Assembly: GCA_037130845.1 (NCBI GenBank)
Contig: JBAXSE010000002.1
Span: 1-64,000 of the forward strand
Direction of reading: 5' to 3'
Length of the DNA stretch: 64,000 nucleotides
Source: 1-14-0-10-37-14 sp037130845
Lineage (GTDB): Bacteria; Patescibacteriota; Patescibacteriia; Patescibacteriales; Patescibacteriaceae
The notes beneath the pieces are model-generated. The model had not been told where the DNA came from and made no database searches. It worked only from the letters and a program-made list of their open reading frames with translations. Shown here one piece after another: positions 7,274-14,431 of the stretch (position 1 is its first letter; every line of letters starts with the position of its first letter). A program made the position numbers and the translations under genes.

Positions 7274-8542
7274 ATGAAAAAATACATCTTAATATTGCTT
7301 GTCGTCATTCTGCTGGTTCCGATGCTGGTTTTTGCCCGCGCCGGTGGCGGCGGATCAAGCTCCGGCGGAGGCGGCCATTCCAGCTCGGGCAGCGGCCATT
7401 CCAGCTCCGGCGGCAGCTCGGGTAACAGTGCGCCAGCTAACCCGATAGTAGTATTTATTTTTATCGGAGCCATCTTTATGATTCTGATAGCAACCTTCCG
7501 CTGGATGGCCATACAACAAAAGAAGCGCCGCGCCGAAACAGAAAAAAAGCTAACGGCCGCAGCTACTGGCGACAAGCTCTGGGACAAGGATATGCTCATT
7601 AAACACGCCAGCGAAGTCTTCTATTCCTTCCAAAAGGACTGGTCCAATTTTGACGTCGCCAGCATGAAGCTATATTTGCACCCCGACTATTATCCCAAAA
7701 TGGTTCTAGAGATGAACGCCCTGCAGAATATCGGACGCATCAACGAAATGTCCGATGTCATTATCAATCAGATTGAAGTCAACGAAGTCGACGACGAAAC
7801 AAACAACAACCAGGATAAATTTTCGGTTCTGATTACCGCCAGCGCCCATGACAAACTTTTTTCCACCAAAGAAAACAAAGAACTGTATACCGACACATCC
7901 TCTTTCAACGAAGAATGGTTCTTTGCCCGTCACAACAATCAATGGCTATTGTCAGCTATCGGCCAAGAGACGGCCGAAGCCAGCCTGGCCGAAGGACCGA
8001 TTGCCCAATTCGCCGCGGAAAATAAGTTCTATTACGACGCCGATTTCGGCTGGCTGATGATGCCCAACCGCGGAGCGATTTTCCATCAAACCAATTTCAT
8101 GGTCTCGGACATCAACAATCATGTCATCGGCTACTACCGCGACAAGATTGTCGAATTCTACACCTATCGCCCTAATCCGAACATGCAGAACACGCCCAAC
8201 TATCTGGTCGCCCAGGCCATCCTGCCCAAGAGCTACAATGACATCCTGCTGGTCAAAAAGAAATTCCTGATGAACTGGAAACCCAAAGGCCTGCAGGTGA
8301 TCCAAACCGAATGGGGCGACTTCAACGACAAATTCCTGCTCTATGCCGACAAGATCGATGGCGCAACCTCCTTCGAACTGCTGACCACCAACTTCATGGC
8401 CAAGATCTACGACCTGCCCTTCAATCTCAATATCGAAGTAGTCGACAACGTCCTGTATATCTACACCTCCGACCGCTCCCAGCTGGACTACGGCAAGCTG
8501 CTAGAAATCCTCTCCTGGGCCTTTGATGAGATGAAAATGTAA
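7274..8542 (+). CDS. Membrane protein with Tim44-like and DUF3137-like domains
   Basis: 422 residues. An N-terminal signal or anchor (1-21) is followed by a low-complexity Gly/Ser/His stretch (about 23-52), a second membrane helix (about 57-80) and a basic KKRRAE boundary. Residues about 100-230 match the Tim44-like fold (SEVFYSFQKDWSNFD, then a WLLSAIG strand). The remainder, including FNDKFLLYADKIDGATSFELL, resembles DUF3137. Tim44-like domains bind membranes or partner proteins; the bacterial role is undefined. It lies between its own promoter and a convergent terminator. Confidence 0.7.
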   Translation: MKKYILILLVVILLVPMLVFARAGGGGSSSGGGGHSSSGSGHSSSGGSSGNSAPANPIVVFIFIGAIFMILIATFRWMAIQQKKRRAETEKKLTAAATGDKLWDKDMLIKHASEVFYSFQKDWSNFDVASMKLYLHPDYYPKMVLEMNALQNIGRINEMSDVIINQIEVNEVDDETNNNQDKFSVLITASAHDKLFSTKENKELYTDTSSFNEEWFFARHNNQWLLSAIGQETAEASLAEGPIAQFAAENKFYYDADFGWLMMPNRGAIFHQTNFMVSDINNHVIGYYRDKIVEFYTYRPNPNMQNTPNYLVAQAILPKSYNDILLVKKKFLMNWKPKGLQVIQTEWGDFNDKFLLYADKIDGATSFELLTTNFMAKIYDLPFNLNIEVVDNVLYIYTSDRSQLDYGKLLEILSWAFDEMKM

Positions 8543-8556
8543 ACTATCTAAACTTA

Positions 8557-8584
8557 AAAGGACTGCCCGCTCGGACAGTCCTTT
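8557..8584. terminator. Convergent terminator at the left edge of the R-M island
   Basis: A 9-bp stem, AAAGGACTG / CAGTCCTTT, lies between two convergent genes. U-runs are short on both sides, so efficiency is uncertain. Confidence 0.6.
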
Positions 8585-8594
8585 CGATAAAAAT

Positions 8595-9344
8595 CTATTT
8601 CTTAAAGACAAAAAGATGTTCATGCATTATCAATAAAAAATTGGCTTCTTTTGACTTATTAACCCAAAAACCAGTTGCTTTGCAGTTATGCTGTTTTTTA
8701 ACAATATCCTCTTTTAATTTAAAACCAGTATTAAGAAATTTTTCCATTACTTTATAAGCCATTGGTTGATACATAGTATTCCTACGAGTATCACCAATTA
8801 ATATTGCGCAAAAATGATCTTTTTTTAAAACTCTATAAAGTTCCAAAGCTACCATCCCAACTTCATCGCAAAATTTATCAATATCATGAATATTAGACAA
8901 ATCATCTTCAATTTTTCCCTCGCTATATTTAATAATATCCGCATAAGGCGGATGAGTTAAAACAAAATCAATTTCTTCGTCCTTGATAAAATCCATTTTG
9001 CGAGCATCACATTTAATTATTCTTTGTCTAGAATCATTTTTAGCATCAAATTCTAATGCCTTTTTTGTCCGATCCAGGGCTTCTTCATTTACATCAACAC
9101 AAGTTATATGCCGATTTAATATTTTTGCTTCTATTGCCGTAGTCCCACCGCCAATCATACAATCAAGAATATGATCGCGCTCTTTTGAATATCGCAAAAT
9201 TAAATTACGGACAACTTCTGGTGCCCAGTTTCCGCGCCAATCCGATTTATGCGTAGCCCAATTGCCTCGCCGCGGAAATGACCAGACGGTAGTACATTCC
9301 ATTTCAAATTCGTCCGGGTGAAGTTTTAATTCTTTGTCTGCCAT
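8595..9344 (-). CDS. DNA methyltransferase, N4/N6 type (R-M island)
   Basis: 249 residues. Motif I is LDCMIGGGTTAIEA (60-73), binding S-adenosylmethionine. The catalytic motif IV is THPPY (130-134), a variant of (D/N/S)PPY. The N-terminal TTVWSFPRRGNWATH segment is shared with DNA methylases of the N4-cytosine/N6-adenine fold. It is the last gene of an AT-rich five-gene operon and overlaps the preceding nuclease gene by one base (TAATG), which suggests translational coupling. It most likely modifies the site cut by that nuclease. The base modified cannot be read from sequence. Confidence 0.85.
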   Translation of the reverse strand: MADKELKLHPDEFEMECTTVWSFPRRGNWATHKSDWRGNWAPEVVRNLILRYSKERDHILDCMIGGGTTAIEAKILNRHITCVDVNEEALDRTKKALEFDAKNDSRQRIIKCDARKMDFIKDEEIDFVLTHPPYADIIKYSEGKIEDDLSNIHDIDKFCDEVGMVALELYRVLKKDHFCAILIGDTRRNTMYQPMAYKVMEKFLNTGFKLKEDIVKKQHNCKATGFWVNKSKEANFLLIMHEHLFVFKK

Positions 9345-10153
9345 TATGAAATTTCTAAAATATATTTTTTGCTTTTTGCTATTTTCATACCCACATTAGA
9401 TTTCGAATCGTCGTAGTTGAAATCGAATGCCCAATATTCTATGCCATTTGCATTTGTTTCAGCTAAAAGCACTAGCGAATGCACTTTTTTATTTTTTAAC
9501 AGCCCTTGCCATTTCAACATCGGAAAGAGAGCCTGATTAATGTCAAAATCGGTCTGGTTAAAAGAACTTTTCATCTCAACAATTACTATTGTTTTCGCCC
9601 ATTCGAAACCACCGTCTATCTCAATTTGAGCTTTTGACATATCTATATTTTGAGAGTCAACAATAAGATGAATTCCGGCCCTTTGGCGTCCCCCTGTAAA
9701 CAACACACCAACCTCATTTAAATCATAAAAATCGGCAATTACCCCTGTATAATTTGCAATCGCAAGGAGTGTTGTTTCGCCTGGGTTAGACTTTATTATC
9801 ATCGTTTCTTTGATTCCAGCCAACATGCCGTCTGTCAATTTATTCAGTGGTTCAAATTTTCCATTATTTACAGGCTCTTCAAATTTTATATTAGGAGGGC
9901 TTTTAATTATTTTCCAAGAATTACGACTCATAGGAATCTTAACAACTCCTCTTTTTTTAACCGCCTCAATTTTTTTTGAACTAGAATGAAATATTCGTAT
10001 TTCACCCTGACCTGATTTTGTGTATCTTGATAATATTGGATCTAAATCAGATTTTGTATATTCAACAGCATCGATGCCTTCAGGACGAGTGTCCCACTTT
10101 GACTTCAATAACTCTTCCCATGCATCTTCTTTCCAAGATTCTTTTTTTGACAT
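9344..10153 (-). CDS. Type II restriction endonuclease, PD-(D/E)XK fold
   Basis: 269 residues. The catalytic core is AQIEIDGGFEW (175-185), followed 13 residues after D180 by VEMKSS (E193, K195): the D...(D/E)XK pattern of restriction nucleases. The following DFDINQALFPMLKWQ helix resembles DUF6997-type 'type II restriction enzyme' families, compared from memory. The N-terminal ~100 residues probably recognise DNA. It sits between the DGQHR gene and a methylase with almost no spacing. It is considerably AT-richer than the flanking chromosome. The specificity is unknown. Confidence 0.75.
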   Translation of the reverse strand: MSKKESWKEDAWEELLKSKWDTRPEGIDAVEYTKSDLDPILSRYTKSGQGEIRIFHSSSKKIEAVKKRGVVKIPMSRNSWKIIKSPPNIKFEEPVNNGKFEPLNKLTDGMLAGIKETMIIKSNPGETTLLAIANYTGVIADFYDLNEVGVLFTGGRQRAGIHLIVDSQNIDMSKAQIEIDGGFEWAKTIVIVEMKSSFNQTDFDINQALFPMLKWQGLLKNKKVHSLVLLAETNANGIEYWAFDFNYDDSKSNVGMKIAKSKKYILEIS

Positions 10154-10154
10154 A

Positions 10155-11195
10155 TCAATATTTTTTTATTTTTAACATTTTAGCCTCATCTTCTGTTAGA
10201 CTTTTTCTAAGAATATCCTTAATTTTATTCTGCCCTCTTCCACCTGATTCATAATTTTCGCTTGTCAGTTGCTCAAATTGGCCTTTAACTTTCAATATGT
10301 ATTCCTTAAAATAATCAACAGACAGTTCATATTTATTAAAATCAGCCAAATGAACCAAGGTTATAAAAAAATTCATAAAACCATTAAACCCTGTAGTTTT
10401 GGTTAAAATATATAAATTATCTTTATTTTCCCATTCAACCGGAAACACATTTTTAATGGCGTTGAAATAATTACTTATTATATTCTTTATATCAGTATCC
10501 CTTTCAGATTCATACAACTTAATAAATATTTTATCTTTTTCCAATAATTGTTTATGGAAGTATTTCGCCATTGATCCCTGAGCCAAATCACCACTTTTAT
10601 CGGTAAGGGTTTTTATTTTATCCTTCCAGGCTGATTCATTTTCAACGGCTAAATGCTTCACAATATGAAAAGCAACTTTTTCAGTTGTTCTTTCCTTAGT
10701 TATTCCATACAAATCATATACTAAATTTAAATCTACCTTTGTTTGAGTTGAATTAATTTTTGCAAAAATTTTAGCCTGTTCTTCAAGGGACAGATCAAGA
10801 TAAATAGAAACCGGCAACTCAAATTCATCATTTTCAATACCAAAGCCCATTAATCTATGTTGACCGTCAAGTATATTTGCAATACCTTCTTTCAACAAGA
10901 GACTTAGATTACAACTTTCATTATCGATTTTATACACAGGGTCTTCATCTGACGGGTCGCTTTGTATCGCAATTATTATAGTGTTGGGCAAAGTTGCATC
11001 GTTTCTCTTCAAATAGTCTTTAATTTCTAATATTTTAGAATCTTTAATCTCTCTCTGAATCCCAAAAATTGGGTCTTTTACACGAGCAAGTTTTTTATTA
11101 GCGATTAAGTGAAGTATTTTTGGAGTAAGTTTTCCAACAAAAAAAGAGCCGATATTTTGGTTAATTTTTATAATTTTTATTTTATGATATTTCAT
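10155..11195 (-). CDS. DGQHR-domain (DndB-related) protein
   Basis: 346 residues. The signature is ANILDGQHRLMGF (DGQHR at 110-114), followed by a FAKINSTQTKVD segment also conserved in the family. DGQHR proteins include DndB, the regulator and DNA-binding partner of DNA phosphorothioation operons, and are also found next to restriction-modification genes. No dndACDE or ssp genes are present, so a role within this R-M cassette is more likely (target-DNA binding, or control of methylase or nuclease expression). It lies 1 nt upstream of the nuclease and 5 nt downstream of the small membrane protein. Lysine- and isoleucine-rich, matching the AT-rich island. Confidence 0.8.
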   Translation of the reverse strand: MKYHKIKIIKINQNIGSFFVGKLTPKILHLIANKKLARVKDPIFGIQREIKDSKILEIKDYLKRNDATLPNTIIIAIQSDPSDEDPVYKIDNESCNLSLLLKEGIANILDGQHRLMGFGIENDEFELPVSIYLDLSLEEQAKIFAKINSTQTKVDLNLVYDLYGITKERTTEKVAFHIVKHLAVENESAWKDKIKTLTDKSGDLAQGSMAKYFHKQLLEKDKIFIKLYESERDTDIKNIISNYFNAIKNVFPVEWENKDNLYILTKTTGFNGFMNFFITLVHLADFNKYELSVDYFKEYILKVKGQFEQLTSENYESGGRGQNKIKDILRKSLTEDEAKMLKIKKY

Positions 11196-11200
11196 ATAAA

Positions 11201-11614
11201 TTATATTTTCGGGCTACCGCCATCATCCTTCATTGAAACACCACTATTAAGAGACTCACGAATTTTTTTTTCGGTATTATTGTAATCTACTAGTGCAGCA
11301 GCAAGTGTAGATGTTAAAACATGTAGTTCGCTTTTATCAAGCGCTGACATTGTCACTCCTTGTAAGTATTTTAAAATATCATAATGGTGTGCGCTGTTTA
11401 ATCTTTGGCCATTATTAAAACACCAAAGAAATAAAACCCAGACTGGGTTAAATAGTAATCTTAAGGGAAGCTCTATGAGATAGTTGAAGTTATAACCCGA
11501 GTTTACTATGGATATTTTCGCATTTTCAGTAGACAAATATACAATAATAAAAATAAACACAACAACACCCAAAGCTGCTAAATACCACTTATTTTTGTAC
11601 CAAGGAATATTCAT
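11201..11614 (-). CDS. Small membrane protein of the R-M island
   Basis: 137 residues with one clear membrane helix (about 11-28) and a second hydrophobic stretch (about 45-65), then a soluble helical tail. I do not recognise a family. Its position between the Dam-type methylase (5-nt gap) and the DGQHR gene makes it part of the operon. A membrane protein is unexpected in a plain type II R-M cassette and could be an effector or sensor component; this is only context-based. Confidence 0.6.
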   Translation of the reverse strand: MNIPWYKNKWYLAALGVVVFIFIIVYLSTENAKISIVNSGYNFNYLIELPLRLLFNPVWVLFLWCFNNGQRLNSAHHYDILKYLQGVTMSALDKSELHVLTSTLAAALVDYNNTEKKIRESLNSGVSMKDDGGSPKI

Positions 11615-11619
11615 AATAT

Positions 11620-12594
11620 TTAATAATTTATTATGACAACCTCCTTAATCCTTCCTCTAGAATCTCCCTTAGAATTAATAGCTCTGCCAGCAAATACTTT
11701 ATGAATTTTTATTTTTTTATCCAACCCCGAATACAAATTATTAATAAACTCAGTATCCGAATTTGACAACATTACATAACACCCTCTTTTGTGAAGTGTT
11801 AAATAAGAATCTTTTAATTCTTCCTGTTCTTTTTCCAAAAATCCCTCTTTAGTATAACTGGTAAAACTCGAGGTTCGATTGACCGGATAGTATGGCGGAT
11901 CAAAATAAATAAAATCCCCTTTCTTGGCTTGTTCTAAGACAATTTTATAATCTTGATGAAATATTTTGGTATTTTTCATTGCCTCATGCGCCTTCTTTAA
12001 ATTTTCTTCATCACAAATCAAAGGATTTTTATTATCCCCGTACGGAACGTTATATTTCCCTTTGCTATTTACCCGATACAGACCGTTAAAACCCGTTCGA
12101 TTTAGATAAATAAAACGCGCCGCAATGTTCGTGTCAGAAAGCTTGCTAATATCCAGCGCGCGAATTTCCAAAAAATATTCTTTGGTATTTTTTTCTTGAT
12201 GTTCTTTTAATGTTTTTATCAAATCGCCAACATTATTTTTTATAACATTATAACTAGTCACTAATTCCAAATTCATATCAGACAACACGGAATACTTTGG
12301 CAGTAAATCAAAAAACATTGCGCCGCCTCCGACAAATGGTTCAAAATACGTAGCTTCATTGGGATCAAAATCATCAGGAGGATATAAATCCATTTCCCTG
12401 AATTGTTTTAATAGCTGCCTTTTCCCACCCACCCATTTTACAAACGGCTTGGGATTATCACTAACATATTTTTTATAAGACAAAACAACATCATCATCAT
12501 TTAAAGACCCTTCGTAATTAGTCAAAAAAAGGCGAACATGAATAGGATGTACATTTAGTTTTACTGCGATATTATAAATAGCGTCAGTGGACAT
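11620..12594 (-). CDS. Dam-family DNA adenine N6-methyltransferase
   Basis: 324 residues. Motif X is KWVGGKRQLL (53-62), motif I is YFEPFVGGGAMFF (83-95) and motif IV is DPPY (232-235), all in Dam/DpnM (alpha-class) order. FIYLNRTGFNGLYRVN is the Dam-family segment around residue 161. An extra N-terminal ~48 residues, helix-rich, precede motif X. It is the first gene of the AT-rich operon, directly downstream of a strong promoter. Together with the second methylase it recalls DpnII-like cassettes that carry two methylases and one nuclease. GATC specificity is plausible for the family but not shown. Confidence 0.9.
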   Translation of the reverse strand: MSTDAIYNIAVKLNVHPIHVRLFLTNYEGSLNDDDVVLSYKKYVSDNPKPFVKWVGGKRQLLKQFREMDLYPPDDFDPNEATYFEPFVGGGAMFFDLLPKYSVLSDMNLELVTSYNVIKNNVGDLIKTLKEHQEKNTKEYFLEIRALDISKLSDTNIAARFIYLNRTGFNGLYRVNSKGKYNVPYGDNKNPLICDEENLKKAHEAMKNTKIFHQDYKIVLEQAKKGDFIYFDPPYYPVNRTSSFTSYTKEGFLEKEQEELKDSYLTLHKRGCYVMLSNSDTEFINNLYSGLDKKIKIHKVFAGRAINSKGDSRGRIKEVVIINY

Positions 12595-12620
12595 ATAATT
12601 TCATTTATACCCTTTATTTT

Positions 12621-12649
12621 ATAATAAAAAACACGTTAACGCAAGTCAA
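12621..12649 (-). promoter_or_regulatory. Promoter of the R-M operon
   Basis: Minus-strand TTGACT (12644-12649), 17 nt, TATTAT (12621-12626), 27 nt before the Dam-type ATG. The spacer contains the palindrome GTTAAC. It is the only convincing promoter for the five leftward genes. Confidence 0.75.
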
Positions 12650-12772
12650 CTTGTTTTGTAGTTTCAACCCACTGGCACCCATATTTAGGCTACTATTCGG
12701 CTAAGGAACAGAATTGCCTTTAAATCCCTAAAATGACTTAATTCCAAGCATGTCTTCTTTTGGCCTTTTTTG

Positions 12773-13234
12773 TTATTTAAGGCCTTTAACCTTATTCCAC
12801 AATTCCTTGTGCTCTTCCATGATATCCTTGGGCATTTTTTTGAAATACTTGCCGTCGGTCGGAGTCATGGCGGTGGTGCACAGGAAGACCAATGAAATAT
12901 AGTGAACGCGCGGGCCTTCGGTATAGTTCATGGGAAAGAGGAACTTGCTGCTTTCGATGTGGACGCCCAATTCTTCCCAGGCCGTCTTCTGGATCCGTTC
13001 ATCGAAGCTCTCCCCGAAACGCAATAATCCGCCCGGAAAATGCCAGCCTTTCCACCACTGGTCATCGCGCCAGGTGAGCAAAAAGCCTTTCTTGGAAACG
13101 ACAATTAATTCGCAAGCCGTAAACGGCACGACCTTGGTCAAGGCCTTAAAAATCGGCTTCGGCAAACCCTCATGCGGCTTGTCTATCTTCTTCAACAAAG
13201 CCACCAGCTGTTTAATTTCTTTTTTGTTGATCAT
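12773..13234 (-). CDS. Nudix hydrolase with altered Nudix box
   Basis: 153 residues. The fold is recognised from WHFPGGLLRFGES and WEELGV. The canonical box G-x5-E-x7-REUxEExGU reads G69...E75...K83-T84-A85-W86-E87-E88-L89-G90-V91, so R is Lys and the first E is Thr. GDP-mannose mannosyl hydrolases (Gmm/COG1051-like) also carry an altered box, which fits the sugar-rich gene context. Cytoplasmic. It lies just outside the AT-rich island and has host-like codon use. The substrate is uncertain. Confidence 0.8.
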   Translation of the reverse strand: MINKKEIKQLVALLKKIDKPHEGLPKPIFKALTKVVPFTACELIVVSKKGFLLTWRDDQWWKGWHFPGGLLRFGESFDERIQKTAWEELGVHIESSKFLFPMNYTEGPRVHYISLVFLCTTAMTPTDGKYFKKMPKDIMEEHKELWNKVKGLK

Positions 13235-13295
13235 TTGATAACTATTTACCTAAGGATATAATCATACGCTAATTCATATTAGTACTGCTAGCAGA

Positions 13296-13313
13296 TCCCT
13301 GCCTTCGCAGGGA
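13296..13313. repeat. Short palindromic repeat (TCCCTGC-cttc-GCAGGGA)
   Basis: A perfect 7-bp inverted repeat with a CTTC loop lies just beyond the nagB stop codon. It resembles the CCCGCCTTCGCGGG element at 14210-14227 and could also act as a weak terminator. Confidence 0.5.
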
Positions 13314-13324
13314 TAAATGCGCGA

Positions 13325-14047
13325 TTACTCCCCTGCGGCGGCCGCGTCCATGATGACCGTGCAATCGGGATGGCGTTGTAGGATAGAGGCCGGAACTTCT
13401 TCCGCGACCGGGCCATAGAGTGCTTTGTGCAAGATAAAGGCCTTGTGCCGGCCGTTGGCCAGCAGCACAATCTTTTGCGCTTCCATGATTGTGCCCAAGC
13501 CCATGGTCAAACCTTGCGCCGGCACTTGTTTGAGTTCCAATAAATTTTCAGCGTTGACCTCGCGAGTCGATTTGGTCAGGTTGACCACGCCGGTGCGCGA
13601 GGTAAAACTGGCACCCGGCTCGCAAAATCCGATATGCCCATCCATACCGATGCCCAAGATCTGCAGATCGATACCGCCTTCGTCCAGAATATGACGTTCG
13701 TAATTAGCCGCTTCGTCCGCCAGGTTCTTGGCCGTGCCATCCAAGAGGTAAACATGCTCTGGTTTGATGTCGACTTGGCTAAAGAAATTGTCCTGCATAT
13801 AATGCCAGAAGCTATCCCGGCTGGCGCGCGGCAGGCCTACATAATCGTCCAAGTTGAAGGTCTTAACCTTGGCGAAACTGGCCTTGCCGCTGGCATAGGC
13901 AGCCACCAAGGCCCGATAGAGTCCCAGGGGGGTGTTGCCGGTCGCCAAGCCCAAGACAGCATCCGGCTTAGCCTTAACTGTTTCCAAAACCAAACGGGCG
14001 GCGCGTTCGGACATCTCTTGATAATCGCGAGTGATGATAATCTTCAT
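13325..14047 (-). CDS. nagB: Glucosamine-6-phosphate deaminase
   Basis: 240 residues, normal for NagB, which converts glucosamine-6-P to fructose-6-P and ammonia. Conserved segments: LGLATGNTPLGLY (substrate phosphate), FNLDDYVGL (catalytic Asp), LGIGMDGHIGFCEPG (Asp and His of the active-site lid) and TMGLGTIMEA. The usual GFNEPG reads GFCEPG here, an Asn-to-Cys change in an otherwise intact motif. Upstream intergenic DNA holds palindromic repeats rather than a clear promoter. It links amino-sugar turnover to glycolysis (gap is also in the window). Confidence 0.93.
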   Translation of the reverse strand: MKIIITRDYQEMSERAARLVLETVKAKPDAVLGLATGNTPLGLYRALVAAYASGKASFAKVKTFNLDDYVGLPRASRDSFWHYMQDNFFSQVDIKPEHVYLLDGTAKNLADEAANYERHILDEGGIDLQILGIGMDGHIGFCEPGASFTSRTGVVNLTKSTREVNAENLLELKQVPAQGLTMGLGTIMEAQKIVLLANGRHKAFILHKALYGPVAEEVPASILQRHPDCTVIMDAAAAGE

Positions 14048-14137
14048 AAAATATTTTCGATGAAATTTTTCGAATTGAAAACACCTATTTTTGCGTCATC
14101 GCTTACATCAATCTATATCATATCTACATTAATCCAT

Positions 14138-14233
14138 GTCATCCCCGCCCGCCAAAGGTCGGGTAGACTCCGGCGGGGATCTACGTCGTGACGCACCGCC
14201 AACGATTAGATTCCCGCCTTCGCGGGAATGACA
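14138..14233. repeat. Two palindromic repetitive elements between nagB and valS
   Basis: The 384-nt gap 14048-14431 has no gene. The first element (14138-14182) folds as GTCATCCCCGC.../...GGCGGGGAT; its core 14141-14174 reappears inverted at 24857-24890 with 6 mismatches in 34. The second (14207-14233) is ATTCCCGCCTTCGCGGGAAT, the familiar REP-like palindrome. The rest, 14234-14431, is AT-rich; it must hold the valS promoter, but I cannot place it with confidence. Confidence 0.75.
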
Positions 14234-14431
14234 TATCTAAAAACGGAAATGACATAAAAAACAAGAATGTCAAAAATAAAAAGCAAGGCATAAACAGAAA
14301 TACATCAAAATACAAAAACACTCTTAAATTTTATTATACCATAACGCGTCTTGTCTTGTCACTAAAAATGAGTCAAACTTGCCAAAAATGGGCTTTTTTG
14401 ATAAGCTAAACGATAATTTATTGGCTAATAT

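Noticed and set aside
7231..7599. N-terminal 120-residue extension of the NAGPA-domain gene
   Set aside because: It is antisense to the signal peptide and Gly/Ser-rich part of the Tim44-like gene; a clear signal peptide begins at ATG 7230.
10155..11195. DndB of a DNA phosphorothioation system
   Set aside because: DGQHR is present but dndA, C, D, E and sspBCDE are absent; the neighbours are methylases and a restriction nuclease.
13288..13470. 60-residue leftward ORF ending FIPAKAGIC
   Set aside because: It is an out-of-frame shadow of nagB reading into a palindromic repeat.
14234..14431. T-box or other riboswitch before valS
   Set aside because: No T-box sequence, no terminator hairpin with U-run and no second conserved motif; GCCAAAAATGGGC is too weak.
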